Positions 1 through 11,181 of a stretch of 64,000 nucleotides of DNA are shown in pieces. The position numbers and the translations under genes are program-made. The notes under the pieces are model-generated. The model made no database searches. It was not told the DNA's origin and worked only from the letters and a program-made list of their open reading frames with translations. The stretch comes from Edaphochlamys debaryana (taxonomy: Eukaryota; Chlorophyta; Chlorophyceae; Chlamydomonadales), in contig JAEHOE010000053.1 of NCBI GenBank assembly GCA_016858145.1, forward strand, positions 186,001 to 250,000, given 5' to 3'. How positions within the stretch are numbered: the first letter of the stretch is position 1; each line of letters starts with the position of its first letter.

Positions 1-1715
1 CACGGAGGGGCGAGCAGGGCGTGCGTGCCAACGCTGGGGCGGCCTTGCAGCTGTGAGAATAGCACGTGTGAACGTCGCGTGCTCGCGCTTGCGTGACAAT
101 CCTAGACGCTGTCCTGGCGGACCTTGACCTTGTTCAATGGACTCGGCATGGACTGTGTGGCACCCAGACTTGCACAAGTGTGACCCCGTCGGAGGCTTGC
201 TTGCGGCGTTGGTGGGGGCCTGGGGCCCTATGACGCATGTCGGGAACGCGCTTGGTACAAAGTGACTGTGCACGACGATGACTGGATCTCGTTTGCACGA
301 CGGCCTAGACATAATTGGTTTTGCGGACGGGACTTTCTTCCTTGGACCAAACACGTTCGCCGCACCTGGCGTGCACACAGGGCACCGTTGTGGCCCTGTG
401 ATCGACTCCCTTAAGTATGTCTATCTCTACCTAAGCGCATGTGCAACGTCACGGGGTTTGCCCGAAGCCGCCTGTGGGCGGCGGTACGCTGGCCCTGAGG
501 GGCTGGTAGCCTGGGGCCGGCTGTAGCTGTGACACGGATAACGCGCGTGGAACTTCGACGACAATAAGGAAGCGGGGCGTGTGCGTGTGCTACGGGATGA
601 GGCGGCCGGGAACGCATTTCATACGGCGTGGGGGTGGTGGGATATCTCAATCCCTTGGTCGGTTCCCTATTGAGCGGAGGCCGATCGCATGCGCGCGATG
701 TACTTGTGTCTCTGCCGTTGGCGTGCGCCAGCGCGGCGTGTGGTTGCGAAATTTTATTGCGCTGCGCCTCAAACTCTACTTCTGTTCACCAAAACGTGCC
801 AGGTGCCCAGCTGGTCTCTGTCCTGTCGCTGGTCCCAGCGCTCGCGGCTAGTGCCGCCTCGCCTGGTCCGGGCGCTAGCCTTGCGAGGCGAATGCGCCCA
901 ACCCAACCGGCTGAGTCCGGCATTGCGGGGTTGCGAAGGCCCCTAACTTATGGCGGCGTGGGTTTAGTCCGTGCGCTGTGGGGCGTAGTGCTTGATTGCG
1001 CGGCCCCAGTGCTGCCCGGCCTCGCGGGGTTTGGGGCTCAGCCCTTTTCCCTGTCCTGAGGAGGGACAGACACCCTTGTTATTGCGCGCGTGACCATTGC
1101 GTGGACTAGGCAAGTGTGTGGTTCTTTACAGTGTAAGCCTGTGGCGCTGATCGGACGGCCAGGAGCTCTTCTGGCCCGGTACCCCTGATGCCAGCACACG
1201 TGCGAACAGCGGCCCGTCAAGTCCGGATCAGATCACGATATGCTAGCCAGAGCACCTGTCACAGATACCTCCGTGAACCTTTAGCTACCTACCTGTTACC
1301 CACCTGTTACCCACCTGTACCTACCTGTTACCCACCGACTACTGCCCCCTGATCACACTTCGCAGCGATGGTCTTAATCACGGAGGGGCTCCTTGCGGGG
1401 CTGCCCAAAGTCTCGAAACGCCACACATGGCAACTCGTCTGCCCGCCCTCAATTCGACGGCCTGATCACTGAGGCAACGTGGAACCCATTACCCGGCCGG
1501 TACATCATCGCCCCCTCACACCACTCTAGAACGGTCATGACACGTCATCAAGCTGCAGCACCGCCGCCGCAGCATCACAAACTACCCCCTCTGCTGCCTC
1601 AACCCCACAGATTACCGGTAGGTTGGCATGGCTTTCCAGCGCTCCACTCTCTGACCTCTACGGGCTGGGAAGGACCGGGCTTCCTTTCCTCAGCAAGCTT
1701 CGTCCTCGGAGCCGA
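1..1715. other. Interval with no recognised gene
   Basis: I see no conserved reading frame or RNA gene here. The longest open frames have the Arg/Pro/Ala/Ser-rich composition expected by chance in GC-rich DNA. It lies downstream of the oxidase gene on the minus strand, so its right end probably includes that gene's 3' UTR. Confidence 0.5.
1286..1336. repeat. Short tandem CACCTGTTAC-type repeat
   Basis: About four imperfect copies of a TACCTACCTGTTACC / CACCTGTTACC unit lie head to tail. It is a small local tandem repeat with no visible function. Confidence 0.6.
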
Positions 1716-4700
1716 TCACGTGAGCACGAGCTTCACCCACACGCCCACGCTGTACGTGCCGTCCTGGCCCAAAAGGTACAGCGTGTAGTACCCCGGCGGG
1801 GTCATGCCGGGCAGGCTGGAGGGCGGGGCCTTGACGGCTACACGTCGCCGGTTGCCCCAAGAGACGCCGTCCACCGGAGCCGTCTGCAAGGTGAAAGCGA
1901 GCGGTGGCGAAGGGAGCATGGGATTTGCAAGGGGGCCTCCACTGGGTAGGCAGAAAGCTCATTCCTGGGGGCAAATGGCGTCAATATGCACTTGCCACAC
2001 AAGCGCACAGCCGTACGGAGGTGTGTCCTATCGTACCTCGAGCAGGATGACACGCTGGTTCATTCCTATGGAATGGGTGCGCGCACACGGGGCCACCAGG
2101 GACGCGCCGGTCAACTCCAGCGCAGCGCCACCGCTGCCGTACTCGTACTCCACCTGGAACACCCTGCGCCGTACGGACAAGATCGATTTTCAACTCAGCC
2201 CGGGCCCTAGCACTTGACCCCGATACGGCCTGCGCCTCACATGTCTCGCTTGATCTCCTCGGGTGCTGACGTCACGACTGGCCGCACCACGCCCTCCCCG
2301 ATCTCTCCCGGCGTCAGTAGCTGCAGCCGGTGCTCCAGCATGCCCTTGGCGGGCTCCATGCCCTTGGTCTGGGGAGGGGGCAGGACGCAGGAGAGGAATG
2401 AAGGCAACGGGGGCAGCGTGTGTCAACAGCGTGGGGCTGGCGGTTGACGAGGGGTATCGGTCATCATGTGGACTAACTCCTGGCAAGTAGAAGACGCAAT
2501 TGAGCGCCCCCCCCAAGCACCCTCCTCCCTTCGACACTCCCCTCTCGCCCTGCTCCTTGCCTCGCTCCCTGCGCGCTGCACCCACCAGGCCGATCACGTC
2601 GCCGCACGTGTCGCACCCAGCGATGAGGACCTCCCCCGTGCGGTGCAGGCAGGCGGTGGAGTGGTAGGTGCGGGGGATGGGGTTGAAGCCCACCTGCGGC
2701 ATACGGGGAGTGGGGCTTGGGGGCCTGTCCATGTGTGCCGATTTCCGGCCATGCATGGCATGTACGGCATGAGGGCTGCAGGGGCAACGGCGGCTCAGCA
2801 AGACTGGGGCGCACTGAGGCGGCCGTTTAAGCCGAATCGGGAAAGCAGACGCAAACGCAAATGCCCCAGTAGATGTCCCGCATACGGCGGCACACCGCAC
2901 CACCAGATGGAAGGGTGGATGCCCCTTAGACACACCGGTCTCTCGGTTGGCCCCCCGCACCTTCTTGTACCGCTTGCCGGCGGATGCGTATGGGTTGTAC
3001 TCGAGGACCGTGTTGGCGGGGTAAGAGCTCCAGGGGCCGTCCTTAGAGCCCAGGTACCCGGCTCTGCCATTCTGTGCGAGGGAACGCCCACGCAAAGCCG
3101 TGTCAAAGCCGTGCCGAACCTGCCCTTCCGACAAGAGAGCCGGACAGCACGCATCCACCTCTCACCCGAATCCTTGTCCCTGCATCCCCTGCTCTGCCCC
3201 CAACCCACGTGCGCTCCATTCACGATGTAGACCTTCCCGTTGGGCAGAACCACTCCGTCCCCCATGACCCGCTTAATGCCCTCCATGTCCTCCACCTCCC
3301 ACCTGTCGGGGGCCCAGAGGGGGGTAGGAAACATAAACGAAGCGTAGCCGGAGGGGGGCCAGGCATGCACAGGGCCCAAGGTCACCGGGTCCGCAGCGTT
3401 TGGCTGGCCCGGCAAGCATTACCCGAACCTCCCATCCCCCCTGCCACGCACGCCTCGCCCCCCACGCACCCCGGCGTGCAGTATCCGCTGGTGCTGTCGG
3501 CGCAGTGGCGCAGCTGCAGCCGCAGCGAGGCGGAGGAAGCGGGGGTGTCCTGCTCCGCCCCGAGCTCCTGGAGGGTGGGGGCGGACGGGGAGCGGGGAAC
3601 GAACGGGCGTTGTGGGGCATGGTCTAGAACTGGTTACCGAACATGCATTGTCGTAAGGACATGTAGGCCCTGCTTGTGTGCCACGTCCGCAGGGTCAGCA
3701 GGGGAACAAGGCGCAGGCCCGGCAGGGGCATGAGGGGGCGGGGGCGGGGGCGAGGAGGGGTGGGAACGAGGTCGGCTAGCTGCCCTTGGGCCCTGGTGCG
3801 TTAGGAGACGGGATGCGGCCCTGCCGTTCCCCAACTACCCAGACAACTCACCCCGCCTCCAATGATCACCATGGTGGTTGTGTAGTCATCCTGGCGCAGC
3901 GGGCAAGGGAGTTTCGGCCAAGGGAAAGAGCAGGATCTGTGTCGGACCCACTTGAGACCCCCACACAGAACACCACCTCCCCTCCGCCTGGTGGGTACCT
4001 CGGGTCTGAAGGCCAGGAGCACCACCGAGGCTGTGTATGGATACATGAGGTGGTGCCTGGTGAGGGCGTCGGGAAATGGGAATGAAATGTGGTCAAGCAA
4101 GCCACTCTGCATGCATCACCCACCCACGACACCCAGTGCCTTGCAGCCGCAGCTCCCGGGCCAACACAAGCACCCCCACTCTCGGTCGCGCGCACGCACT
4201 TGACGCTTTCCGGCAGATTCGGCAGGTCCGCAAGCACCTCCTGGCTGCCCACGTCGCTGATGGAGCCGCCGCGGTCGCCCCACCACAGCAGGTGGCCTAG
4301 GGCGGGCACCAACGGCAGCAGGGCGTTGGCAGGGCACGGGTAACAAGAGGGACTCTTGCAAGCACACGCTCAGGCCTCGCGCAGGAGGCCTAACGTACGC
4401 GGACGCAAGCTTGCATCCTGGTAGACCGGTACCAGCAGTGCCAGTACGGAGAGGGATGGAGGCAGTACGGCAGGGGGCTTGACTAAGCGTTATCCGCACA
4501 GCCCTCACCCTTGGGCAGGGCGTGCACGAAAGGGAACCACTGGAAGCCCGCGAAGTCTACAAAGTTCTGTGTAGGGGGGGCAGGGCAGGTAGGATTCGGG
4601 GTTTGGAGAGGGATGATGAGGGGATTGACCTGTTGAAGACCGAGGACGGTGAGCGTCAGGCGGTGCGCAGCACGCTCTGGGAAGGGCCGACACACCTTCG

Positions 4701-7009
4701 TGAGCGCCTCCACACGCACCTGGGGGTTCTTGAGGAGCTTTGTGTCGGCCGCAAGGTCATCTGGGTCCACCACCTATGTGGCCGTGGGGGCAGAGGATTG
4801 GGTGCTCAGCTTTGGGGGACTAGGAAGGCGAAACGCCATACCTTCCACACTCCCCCTGCGAGCAGCCCTTCACCCTCCCCCTGCTGGCCGCCTGGCCTGA
4901 CCCTGCAGACCCTCCCTACCTCGCTGAAGGGCGGCACGTCTCCCGCGTCGGACTCCGAGGTTCCGCCAACAACCACAATCTGTTTCGGGGTACGCAAGGA
5001 GGGAGCTGGGTGAGACACGAGCAGGATGTCAGGGGTCTTGAGCACCGCCCCAAGCACCCCTCCCAAGCACCGCCTCCCAAGCACCGCCTCCCAAATGGGA
5101 CAGGCGCTTTGGAGCCTACTCAACCTAGCCTTACTTGTTGCTTCACTGGACACACGTCCCTTTGGCCCACGGCCCGTATGGGAGTTCACGGCTGATGCCC
5201 TTGTCCGTGTAACAACAACAAACACAAGTTCTTCTGCATGGCTTTCTAATTTCTGGCCCCCCCGCCCCCGCCATACCTTGCCGTCGGCCAGGGAGGCGGC
5301 GGAGGGGTACCACCGCTTCCAACGCATGGTGTTGGGGATGTCGAACTCGCCCGTGGAGCCGCTGAAGGTCTGTGCGGGCACGCATCGACCGGGAGGTGAC
5401 CGCGGGTCTTCTTGGTGTGTGGGAGGGGGCGCACGGGAAAGCGCATGCACGACCTGCGGACCCCCAAGAAGGCCAGCCCAGTTTCAGCGCTCTATCTCCC
5501 GCACTGCCCACATACCGTACCTGCAGCTTGTCCCTCCCGTCCCAGAGGCTCGGCTTCGATCGGCCCTTGTGGCCCCCGACCATGAGCACATCTGGTGGGG
5601 GAAGGGGCGGGAGCGCTGGCCTGTGTCATGAGGCAGGTGTTTGAGGTGTGAGGACGGACACAGGGACCCACCCTTGGCCTTCCCCACCCACGCCATGCTG
5701 GAGATGGACCTGCCACAGAAGGCATGAAGGCCTGATCCGCTCAGCCCTTGCATGCTGGGCACCTGACGGCTTTAGGTACGAGCTCCACTCCCTTAATTGG
5801 CCTCACTCACCTCCGTTGGGCAGTGACACTGGGGCGCCGCAGAAGGAGTTGGCGGGGGAGGGCATAGATGTCGCCTGCAACGGGGTTGTGGGCGAGGGCA
5901 GACAGCGGGTGCGTGGCCAGGCTGGTTCCTAACCTGGGAGCACCAGCAGCGTCGTCCGAAAGGACCTATGCTATCGATCTGCGCATGGCCGAGCCTAGAA
6001 GGGCCATGAGGGTAATGGATGCAACCGGCCCAAGCCTGGTTCCTCACCTTCATCTCCCCCAGATCTAGGATGGCGGTGGTGTTCGGGTTGGTGTTCTTGC
6101 GGTTGATCTCAACGGCAATGTACCTGCAGGGACGGAACACGGGACGGCAAGGGGCAACTGCCTTGCATGCTATCGACCCGCCCTTGATCACAGGGAGCAG
6201 GTACTACAGGTACCGCCTGAAGTGGTGAGAGGCCAACCACCCTGTCTCCATGCCGCAGCCCACCGCCACCACCAAGCCGTGCGCTGCTCCCACCGCCACG
6301 CCCCGCCGCGCACCCACCGGTCTGACGGTGCGACCACGGCCAGCAGAGCTGCCGTGACGGGGGACTCAAACGGCAGAGTCCTGAACACAGCCTCCCGGTC
6401 CTTGACGCTGGGCTGCGGCGGCGGCTTGGCAGCCGGCGGAAGCTTCGAGGCGGGAGGCTTCATCATGGCCGGTGGCTTCCGGGCCGCAGGCGGCGAGGCC
6501 TTCGTGGCAGAGGCGGCGGGTTTCGGAGCGCCGCCAGTGTTAGCGGGCTGCCCGCTGCCGCCGGCGTCCGTTCCGCCGCCGGGGCTGCTGTCGCTTGGCG
6601 TCAGGTCGCCGCCGCCGTCACTCCCGCTGCCGCTGCCGCTGTCACTGCCGCCGCCAGCGCTGCCGCCGACGCTGTACGGCAACCTGCGGTCGACCCGCGC
6701 GCCAAAGACTCGGCCGAAGCGGCGGCTGCTGGCTGCCTGCAGCAGGCCCCGACCCTGGCCCTGACCCAGAGCAGCGTCTGTTGCAGCAGAGAGCCCTCGC
6801 CGCTCGAGAGGCTGTAGGAGCAGCACGGCGGCCGCGGGCTGATCGAGGTCGGGGTCGAGGCCCTGGGCCGCGGCGACGGGGGCGGCACGGTCGTGGGGCT
6901 GGGAGCGTGGCGCGACGGCGGCTGCGGTGGCCCCGCGTGCCGCCAGTAGGTGGTTGAGGGACAGGAGCAGCATTGCCACCCCTAGGGGGTGCCGCAGCCG
7001 GACGAACAT
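1716..7009 (-). CDS. Secreted glyoxal/galactose-oxidase-like copper radical oxidase
   Basis: A multi-exon gene for a secreted copper radical oxidase, a family that oxidises aldehydes or primary alcohols and releases H2O2. The ATG at 7009 opens a hydrophobic signal peptide. A Ser/Gly/Pro/Ala-rich linker of about 150 residues follows, then the kelch-type beta-propeller and a C-terminal early-set domain. Exons that join in phase are 6318-7009, 6048-6123, 5811-5874, 5521-5591, 5277-5369, 4920-4979 and 4696-4773. Further propeller exons run to about 1.7 kb, with less certain junctions after 4.5 kb. Active-site equivalents are visible: Cys in SFCGAP, Tyr in KRWYPS, the Tyr-His pair in RTYHST, and a C-terminal His in HTHSIG. 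The frame ends with a GVWVKL segment and a stop at 1716. Family assignment is firm. The substrate (glyoxal, galactose or another alcohol) cannot be told from sequence. Confidence 0.85.
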
Positions 7010-7590
7010 GCTGGCTGGCTGGGCCTAAGGTGTGCGAAGGGTGGTGAGCGCGTGGCTACGTGAGTTGTAAACCGGTGATACGGCAGGGGGGAGTCGGCTG
7101 TGGGGGCCTCGCGTGGGTGGGCCGGGTGCCGGCGGGTGGGGCCTGGCCTGGGCGATAGGACTCGAAATCGCTAGGAGGGTCCAGAAGGTCCGAAACGAGT
7201 TAACTGCGCGGGTACCGTGGGGAACAGCTAGCGCTTATGGGCTGTTGACCCAATGCGTCGCGCCCTTGCGGGCAGTACCGGCGGTCGTGGGATGTCACGT
7301 CATTCTAGCATGACACATGGGCAGGTTGAGAGGCGACACACGGTGACGGCACAAGGTGACGCGCCGATCGCCGCCCTTTCAGTCACGCGTAACCCGTCGC
7401 CAACGTGACGTGTCGGTCAGACCAGGCGGCCGCCTCAATGATTCGTAATACGCTTCTGACATCTGCGGACTCTGGGTGGGCGGTGCTGCGGGGCCCGGGG
7501 TTCGAGGTCTTGCTTGGCGGCGGACAGGGGACAGGGGCGCCCTTGCAGACGGACACGGGACGCGCCGCATGCGTGACAGCGGTAGCCTAG
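7010..7590. other. 5' flank of the oxidase gene
   Basis: Intergenic sequence between the oxidase start codon and the left end of the inverted repeat. It presumably holds the oxidase promoter and 5' UTR. I see no clear TATA box or coding segment. Confidence 0.4.
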
Positions 7591-8607
7591 GCTGCCTATA
7601 CCTGTGCCGTTGCAGGCTTGCAGCTTGAATCGCGCACGGTGTGCAATGCGTAAGGGCGTCCGTCCCGCCCCTGGCTCCCAGCCCCCGCTTGGGCCCTGCT
7701 TGAGCCGTGTGCCACGGAGCTGCGTCCGCTCGGGCCGCCCTTTGCCTCGCGGGGCGTGGAGGCTGGCGTGGGCTGGCTGGGAAGCTGCTGGTGCGTGGCT
7801 TCATCTGCTACAGCCCTTGCCCTGCTGACTCGAGGCCCGTCTGTCGCGGGGCCTGCAGCGCTGTAACGCGAGCCAGCAGCTTGTCCTAGCAGCTCGGACA
7901 GCAGCGCTAGAGGTCCGCCGGGTCTTGGGATCCACTTGCTGCTTCGAATGCACGGTATGAGGGCACCACCAAGTATGAGTGGGTGTGGGGGGGTGCTCTC
8001 CGGGGCCCGGGCTTGGCGGGTCAGGGCATCGTGGGCGTCGTGGGGGCCTGAGCGAGTGTTGGCCCCTGAGACCCTGAGGGCGGGGGTTGGGACGCCGCCC
8101 TTGCGTGAGGCAGCAGGCAGGTCAGTTGCAAGCCGCTTTGGCAAGCCCACCAGAAGCACTGAAGCAGAGCGCAGGACATCCGGCTCAGCATCCACACAGG
8201 GGAGCGAGGGTGCGAGGGTGGTGCGGCACAGCCAGGGCCCTTGCGGCTGAGCAAGTGGCCCCACGCCGGACAGGCCGCCAGGGCATGCACCGCAGGGTGC
8301 TTGAGCGCCGGGCTGCAGGCTGAGCGACTAGGAGTCTGGGGCAGGAAAGGCCTGAGGCAGGGCCAGGACGCTCCTAGCACGCCGCAGCGAGCGGCCTCCC
8401 GCCCAACACGCTGCCCTCACGCCTCCCTGCGCGCACTGCCAGCCCTAAGCCCTGCGCGCTCGCTCCCGCTCCTGCCGCCGCCGCGCCGCTTACGTGTGTC
8501 GTACATGCTTTTTGGGTACATGTATATGCAAAATGGCACGTTTGTCATCCGGAGGTTAGCTAGTTCGGAATTACCCGAAGTGGATATGGCCTGCACCGCC
8601 TGAATAG

Positions 8608-8613
8608 GCGGGT

Positions 8614-8655
<42 letters not shown>

Positions 8656-8680
8656 GCTAGTTCGATCCTAGCTGCTCGCA
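8608..8680 (+). tRNA. trnF-GAA: tRNA-Phe (anticodon GAA), left copy
   Basis: A 73-nt cloverleaf with no intron. The seven-pair acceptor stem GCGGGTA/TGCTCGC has two G-U pairs. The D arm is GCTC...GAGC, the anticodon stem is TCAGA/TCTGA with loop CTGAAGA (anticodon GAA), and the T arm is GCTAG-TTCGATC-CTAGC. The discriminator base is A and no CCA is encoded, as expected for a nuclear gene. It decodes UUC/UUU phenylalanine codons. A TTTT Pol III stop follows 15 nt downstream. An identical gene lies on the opposite strand in the other arm. Confidence 0.97.
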
Positions 8681-8695
8681 TTATCCGGAAAACCG

Positions 8696-8699
8696 TTTT
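8696..8699 (+). terminator. Pol III T-tract after tRNA-Phe
   Basis: A TTTT run 15 nt after the tRNA discriminator base, in the expected place for RNA polymerase III termination. Confidence 0.75.
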
Positions 8700-9319
8700 C
8701 TCACCTTATTGCGAGGGTTTTTCCTTCTCCGGAGGCGCCAAGCGAAGGCAACTGCCTTGCAATCGTCTTGGACAGCGGCCCTGAGACCGTTGGGTCTGCC
8801 ACTGGGGCGCAAAGAGCAGTCCTCGCGACCCTCACTGACCGGGACATGGCCACCGGCACGCACGCGCACCGCGACCTACGTGCCGACCCGCCGCGGCAAC
8901 CCGGGACACCGACCTTCAAACACATTAAAAAGAATGTGCGTGTGACTTATGCATGCATCGTCTCGCATGCGGGACCGCAGGCCCGTCACACGAGATATCT
9001 TGGCCTCCGCTCGGGATGTCCCCAAGGGGGGTCCCCTCCGAGGACCCTGCCCCTGCATCAGGGTTGCCCTTCGCAATCCAGACAGAGGCGACCGCGTGTC
9101 TGATCATGAAGCGTCTGGCTGTCTCTGAACGATGGCTTTACGCAGTGTGTGGCACTTGCTCTCGATGAGCCCCGCGAACGGGCTGCTGATGTTTGTGCCC
9201 CAACCCTGCTCACGTCCAGGCGTGGCGTTCCGGCAAGAGCCTCGCGTGGATTCCGACCCGCACGCGCTCTTTCCCGAACCCAGGCCGCAAGACGCCCCTG
9301 GAACCCCGGGGGGGGCACC

Positions 9320-9650
9320 GGCCCTCCACCGCCCCCGCCCCCCCGCTCCTCCTCCCCCGCCCCCGCCGCTCCTCCTTCCCCGCCTCCGCCTCCGACTCCG
9401 CCCCATCCCCCTCCTCCCCTGCCGCTGCCTCGGACTCCTCCTCATCCCCCTCCTCCCCCGGACCCCGCCGCTGCCTCCGACTCCTCCCCACCCCCCTCCT
9501 CCCCCGCCGCTGCCTCCACCTCCGCCAGCGCCGCCGACGCCCACGTCTCCGCCCCCTCCTCTGCCTCCCCCGCCCCCGCGCCCGCCGCCGCCCCCACCGC
9601 AGACGTCAGCTCCGCGTCCGCCGCCGCGGCCGCTCCCTCCCTCCCCTGCC
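9320..9650 (+). repeat. C/T-rich low-complexity tract
   Basis: Long imperfect CCTCC/CCGCC-type pyrimidine-rich sequence near the inner end of the left arm. Its mirror lies near 10130-10475. It is open in several frames, giving Pro/Ser/Ala-rich strings that I do not regard as genes. Homopurine-homopyrimidine mirror sequence of this kind can form triplex or other non-B DNA. Confidence 0.8.
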
Positions 9651-9671
9651 TCCGAGGCCCGACGGAGCAGG

Positions 9672-10116
9672 CCCGCGCGTTACGGCGTGCACCCCGCGCG
9701 CCGCACTGCAACAGCGCGCAGGTGCATTGTGCAGGCGACACGCGAAGTGCAGCATGCGCGGCACACGCGGCTGGTCGCAGCCGCTTTAGCGTGCGTCGGG
9801 CGTGTTGTGCAGTTAGGTTCAGGCGGCACTCTGCAGCTCTGCTTCTACGCTGGGGCACTGCCTGGTCCCTGGTGGCGGGGGCGCCCGAGCGCGTCAACGA
9901 CGCTAGAACTTCCACCTTTGCTAGTTATCCAACTTTGCGTGATTCACCAACGCGACGCGCCTGCATAGGTGTAGGCCCTGCCCGGGCGCCCGGCGGAGGA
10001 TGGGCAAGCCAACCCCCGGGGCCTCCGCCTCGCTGGGCAAGTGCTCTCATTGCCGGCGCCGGCCCCTGACTGACCGCCGCTGTGGCCGGCTGTGGCTTGC
10101 GCTTGCCGCCAAGAAA
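9672..10116. other. Spacer between inverted-repeat arms
   Basis: About 445 bp of single-copy sequence separate the two arms. It contains no recognisable gene. It is too long for immediate hairpin extrusion but short enough for arm-to-arm recombination to invert it. Confidence 0.8.
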
Positions 10117-11089
10117 CCTGCGCCGTCGGGCCTCGGAGGCAGGGGAGGGAGGGAGCGGCCGCGGCGGCGGACGCGGAGCTGACGTCTGCGGTGGGGGCGG
10201 CGGCGGGCGCGGGGGCGGGGGAGGCAGAGGAGGGGGCGGAGACGTGGGCGTCGGCGGCGCTGGCGGAGGTGGAGGCAGCGGCGGGGGAGGAGGGGGGTGG
10301 GGAGGAGTCGGAGGCAGCGGCGGGGTCCGGGGGAGGAGGGGGATGAGGAGGAGTCCGAGGCAGCGGCAGGGGAGGAGGGGGATGGGGCGGAGTCGGAGGC
10401 GGAGGCGGGGAAGGAGGAGCGGCGGGGGCGGGGGAGGAGGAGCGGGGGGGGCGGGGGCGGTGGAGGGCCGGTGCCCCCCCCGGGGTTCCAGGGGCGTCTT
10501 GCGGCCTGGGTTCGGGAAAGAGCGCGTGCGGGTAGGAATCCACGCGAGGCTCTTGCCGGAACGCCACGCCTGGACGTGAGCAGGGTTGGGGCACAAACAT
10601 CAGCAGCCCGTTCGCGGGGCTCATCGAGAGCAAGTGCCACACACTGCGTAAAGCCATCGTTCAGAGACAGCCAGACGCTTCATGATCAGACACGCGGTCG
10701 CCTCTGTCTGGATTGCGAAGGGCAACCCTGATGCAGGGGCAGGGTCCTCGGAGGGGACCCCCCTTGGGGACATCCCGAGCGGAGGCCAAGATATCTCGTG
10801 TGACGGGCCTGCGGTCCCGCATGCGAGACGATGCATGCATAAGTCACACGCACATTCTTTTTAATGTGTTTGAAGGTCGGTGTCCCGGGTTGCCGCGGCG
10901 GGTCGGCACGTAGGTCGCGGTGCGCGTGCGTGCCGGTGGCCATGTCCCGGTCAGTGAGGGTCGCGAGGACTGCTCTTTGCGCCCCAGTGGCAGACCCAAC
11001 GGTCTCAGGGCCGCTGTCCAAGACGATTGCAAGGCAGTTGCCTTCGCTTGGCGCCTCCGGAGAAGGAAAAACCCTCGCAATAAGGTGAG

Positions 11090-11093
11090 AAAA
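11090..11093 (-). terminator. Pol III T-tract after right tRNA-Phe
   Basis: TTTT on the minus strand, 15 nt downstream of the right-arm tRNA-Phe; mirror of the left-arm terminator. Confidence 0.75.
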
Positions 11094-11108
11094 CGGTTTT
11101 CCGGATAA

Positions 11109-11133
11109 TGCGAGCAGCTAGGATCGAACTAGC

Positions 11134-11175
<42 letters not shown>

Positions 11176-11181
11176 ACCCGC
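11109..11181 (-). tRNA. trnF-GAA: tRNA-Phe (anticodon GAA), right copy
   Basis: Identical in sequence to the left-arm tRNA-Phe but on the minus strand, with the same complete cloverleaf and GAA anticodon. The two genes point toward each other and the palindrome centre. They belong to the arm section with no visible divergence. Confidence 0.97.

Larger units (their letters stand above)
7591..9671 (+). repeat. Left arm of a large inverted repeat
   Basis: This ~2.08 kb arm is matched in reverse complement by 10117-12207. Similarity starts near 7591 and ends at a shared GACGG(A/C)GCAGG near 9671. The inner part, including the tRNA and its flanks, appears identical over hundreds of bases. The outer part shows scattered substitutions and two clear indels: 9 bp present only on the left, 18 bp present only on the right. 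The arm holds tRNA-Phe and a C/T-rich low-complexity tract (about 9320-9650). I see no convincing protein gene. A recent inverted duplication, or one kept homogeneous by gene conversion, would explain it; an assembly artefact must also be considered. Confidence 0.93.

Noticed and set aside
2190..3158. 322-codon minus-strand frame
   Set aside because: Real oxidase segments in this stretch alternate between frames and are separated by splice sites; the long frame reads through introns.
9132..10731. Long Pro/Ser/Ala- or Gly/Glu-rich frames on both strands near the palindrome centre
   Set aside because: They are translations of a low-complexity C/T (G/A) tract, open in several frames at once, with no domain or codon signal.
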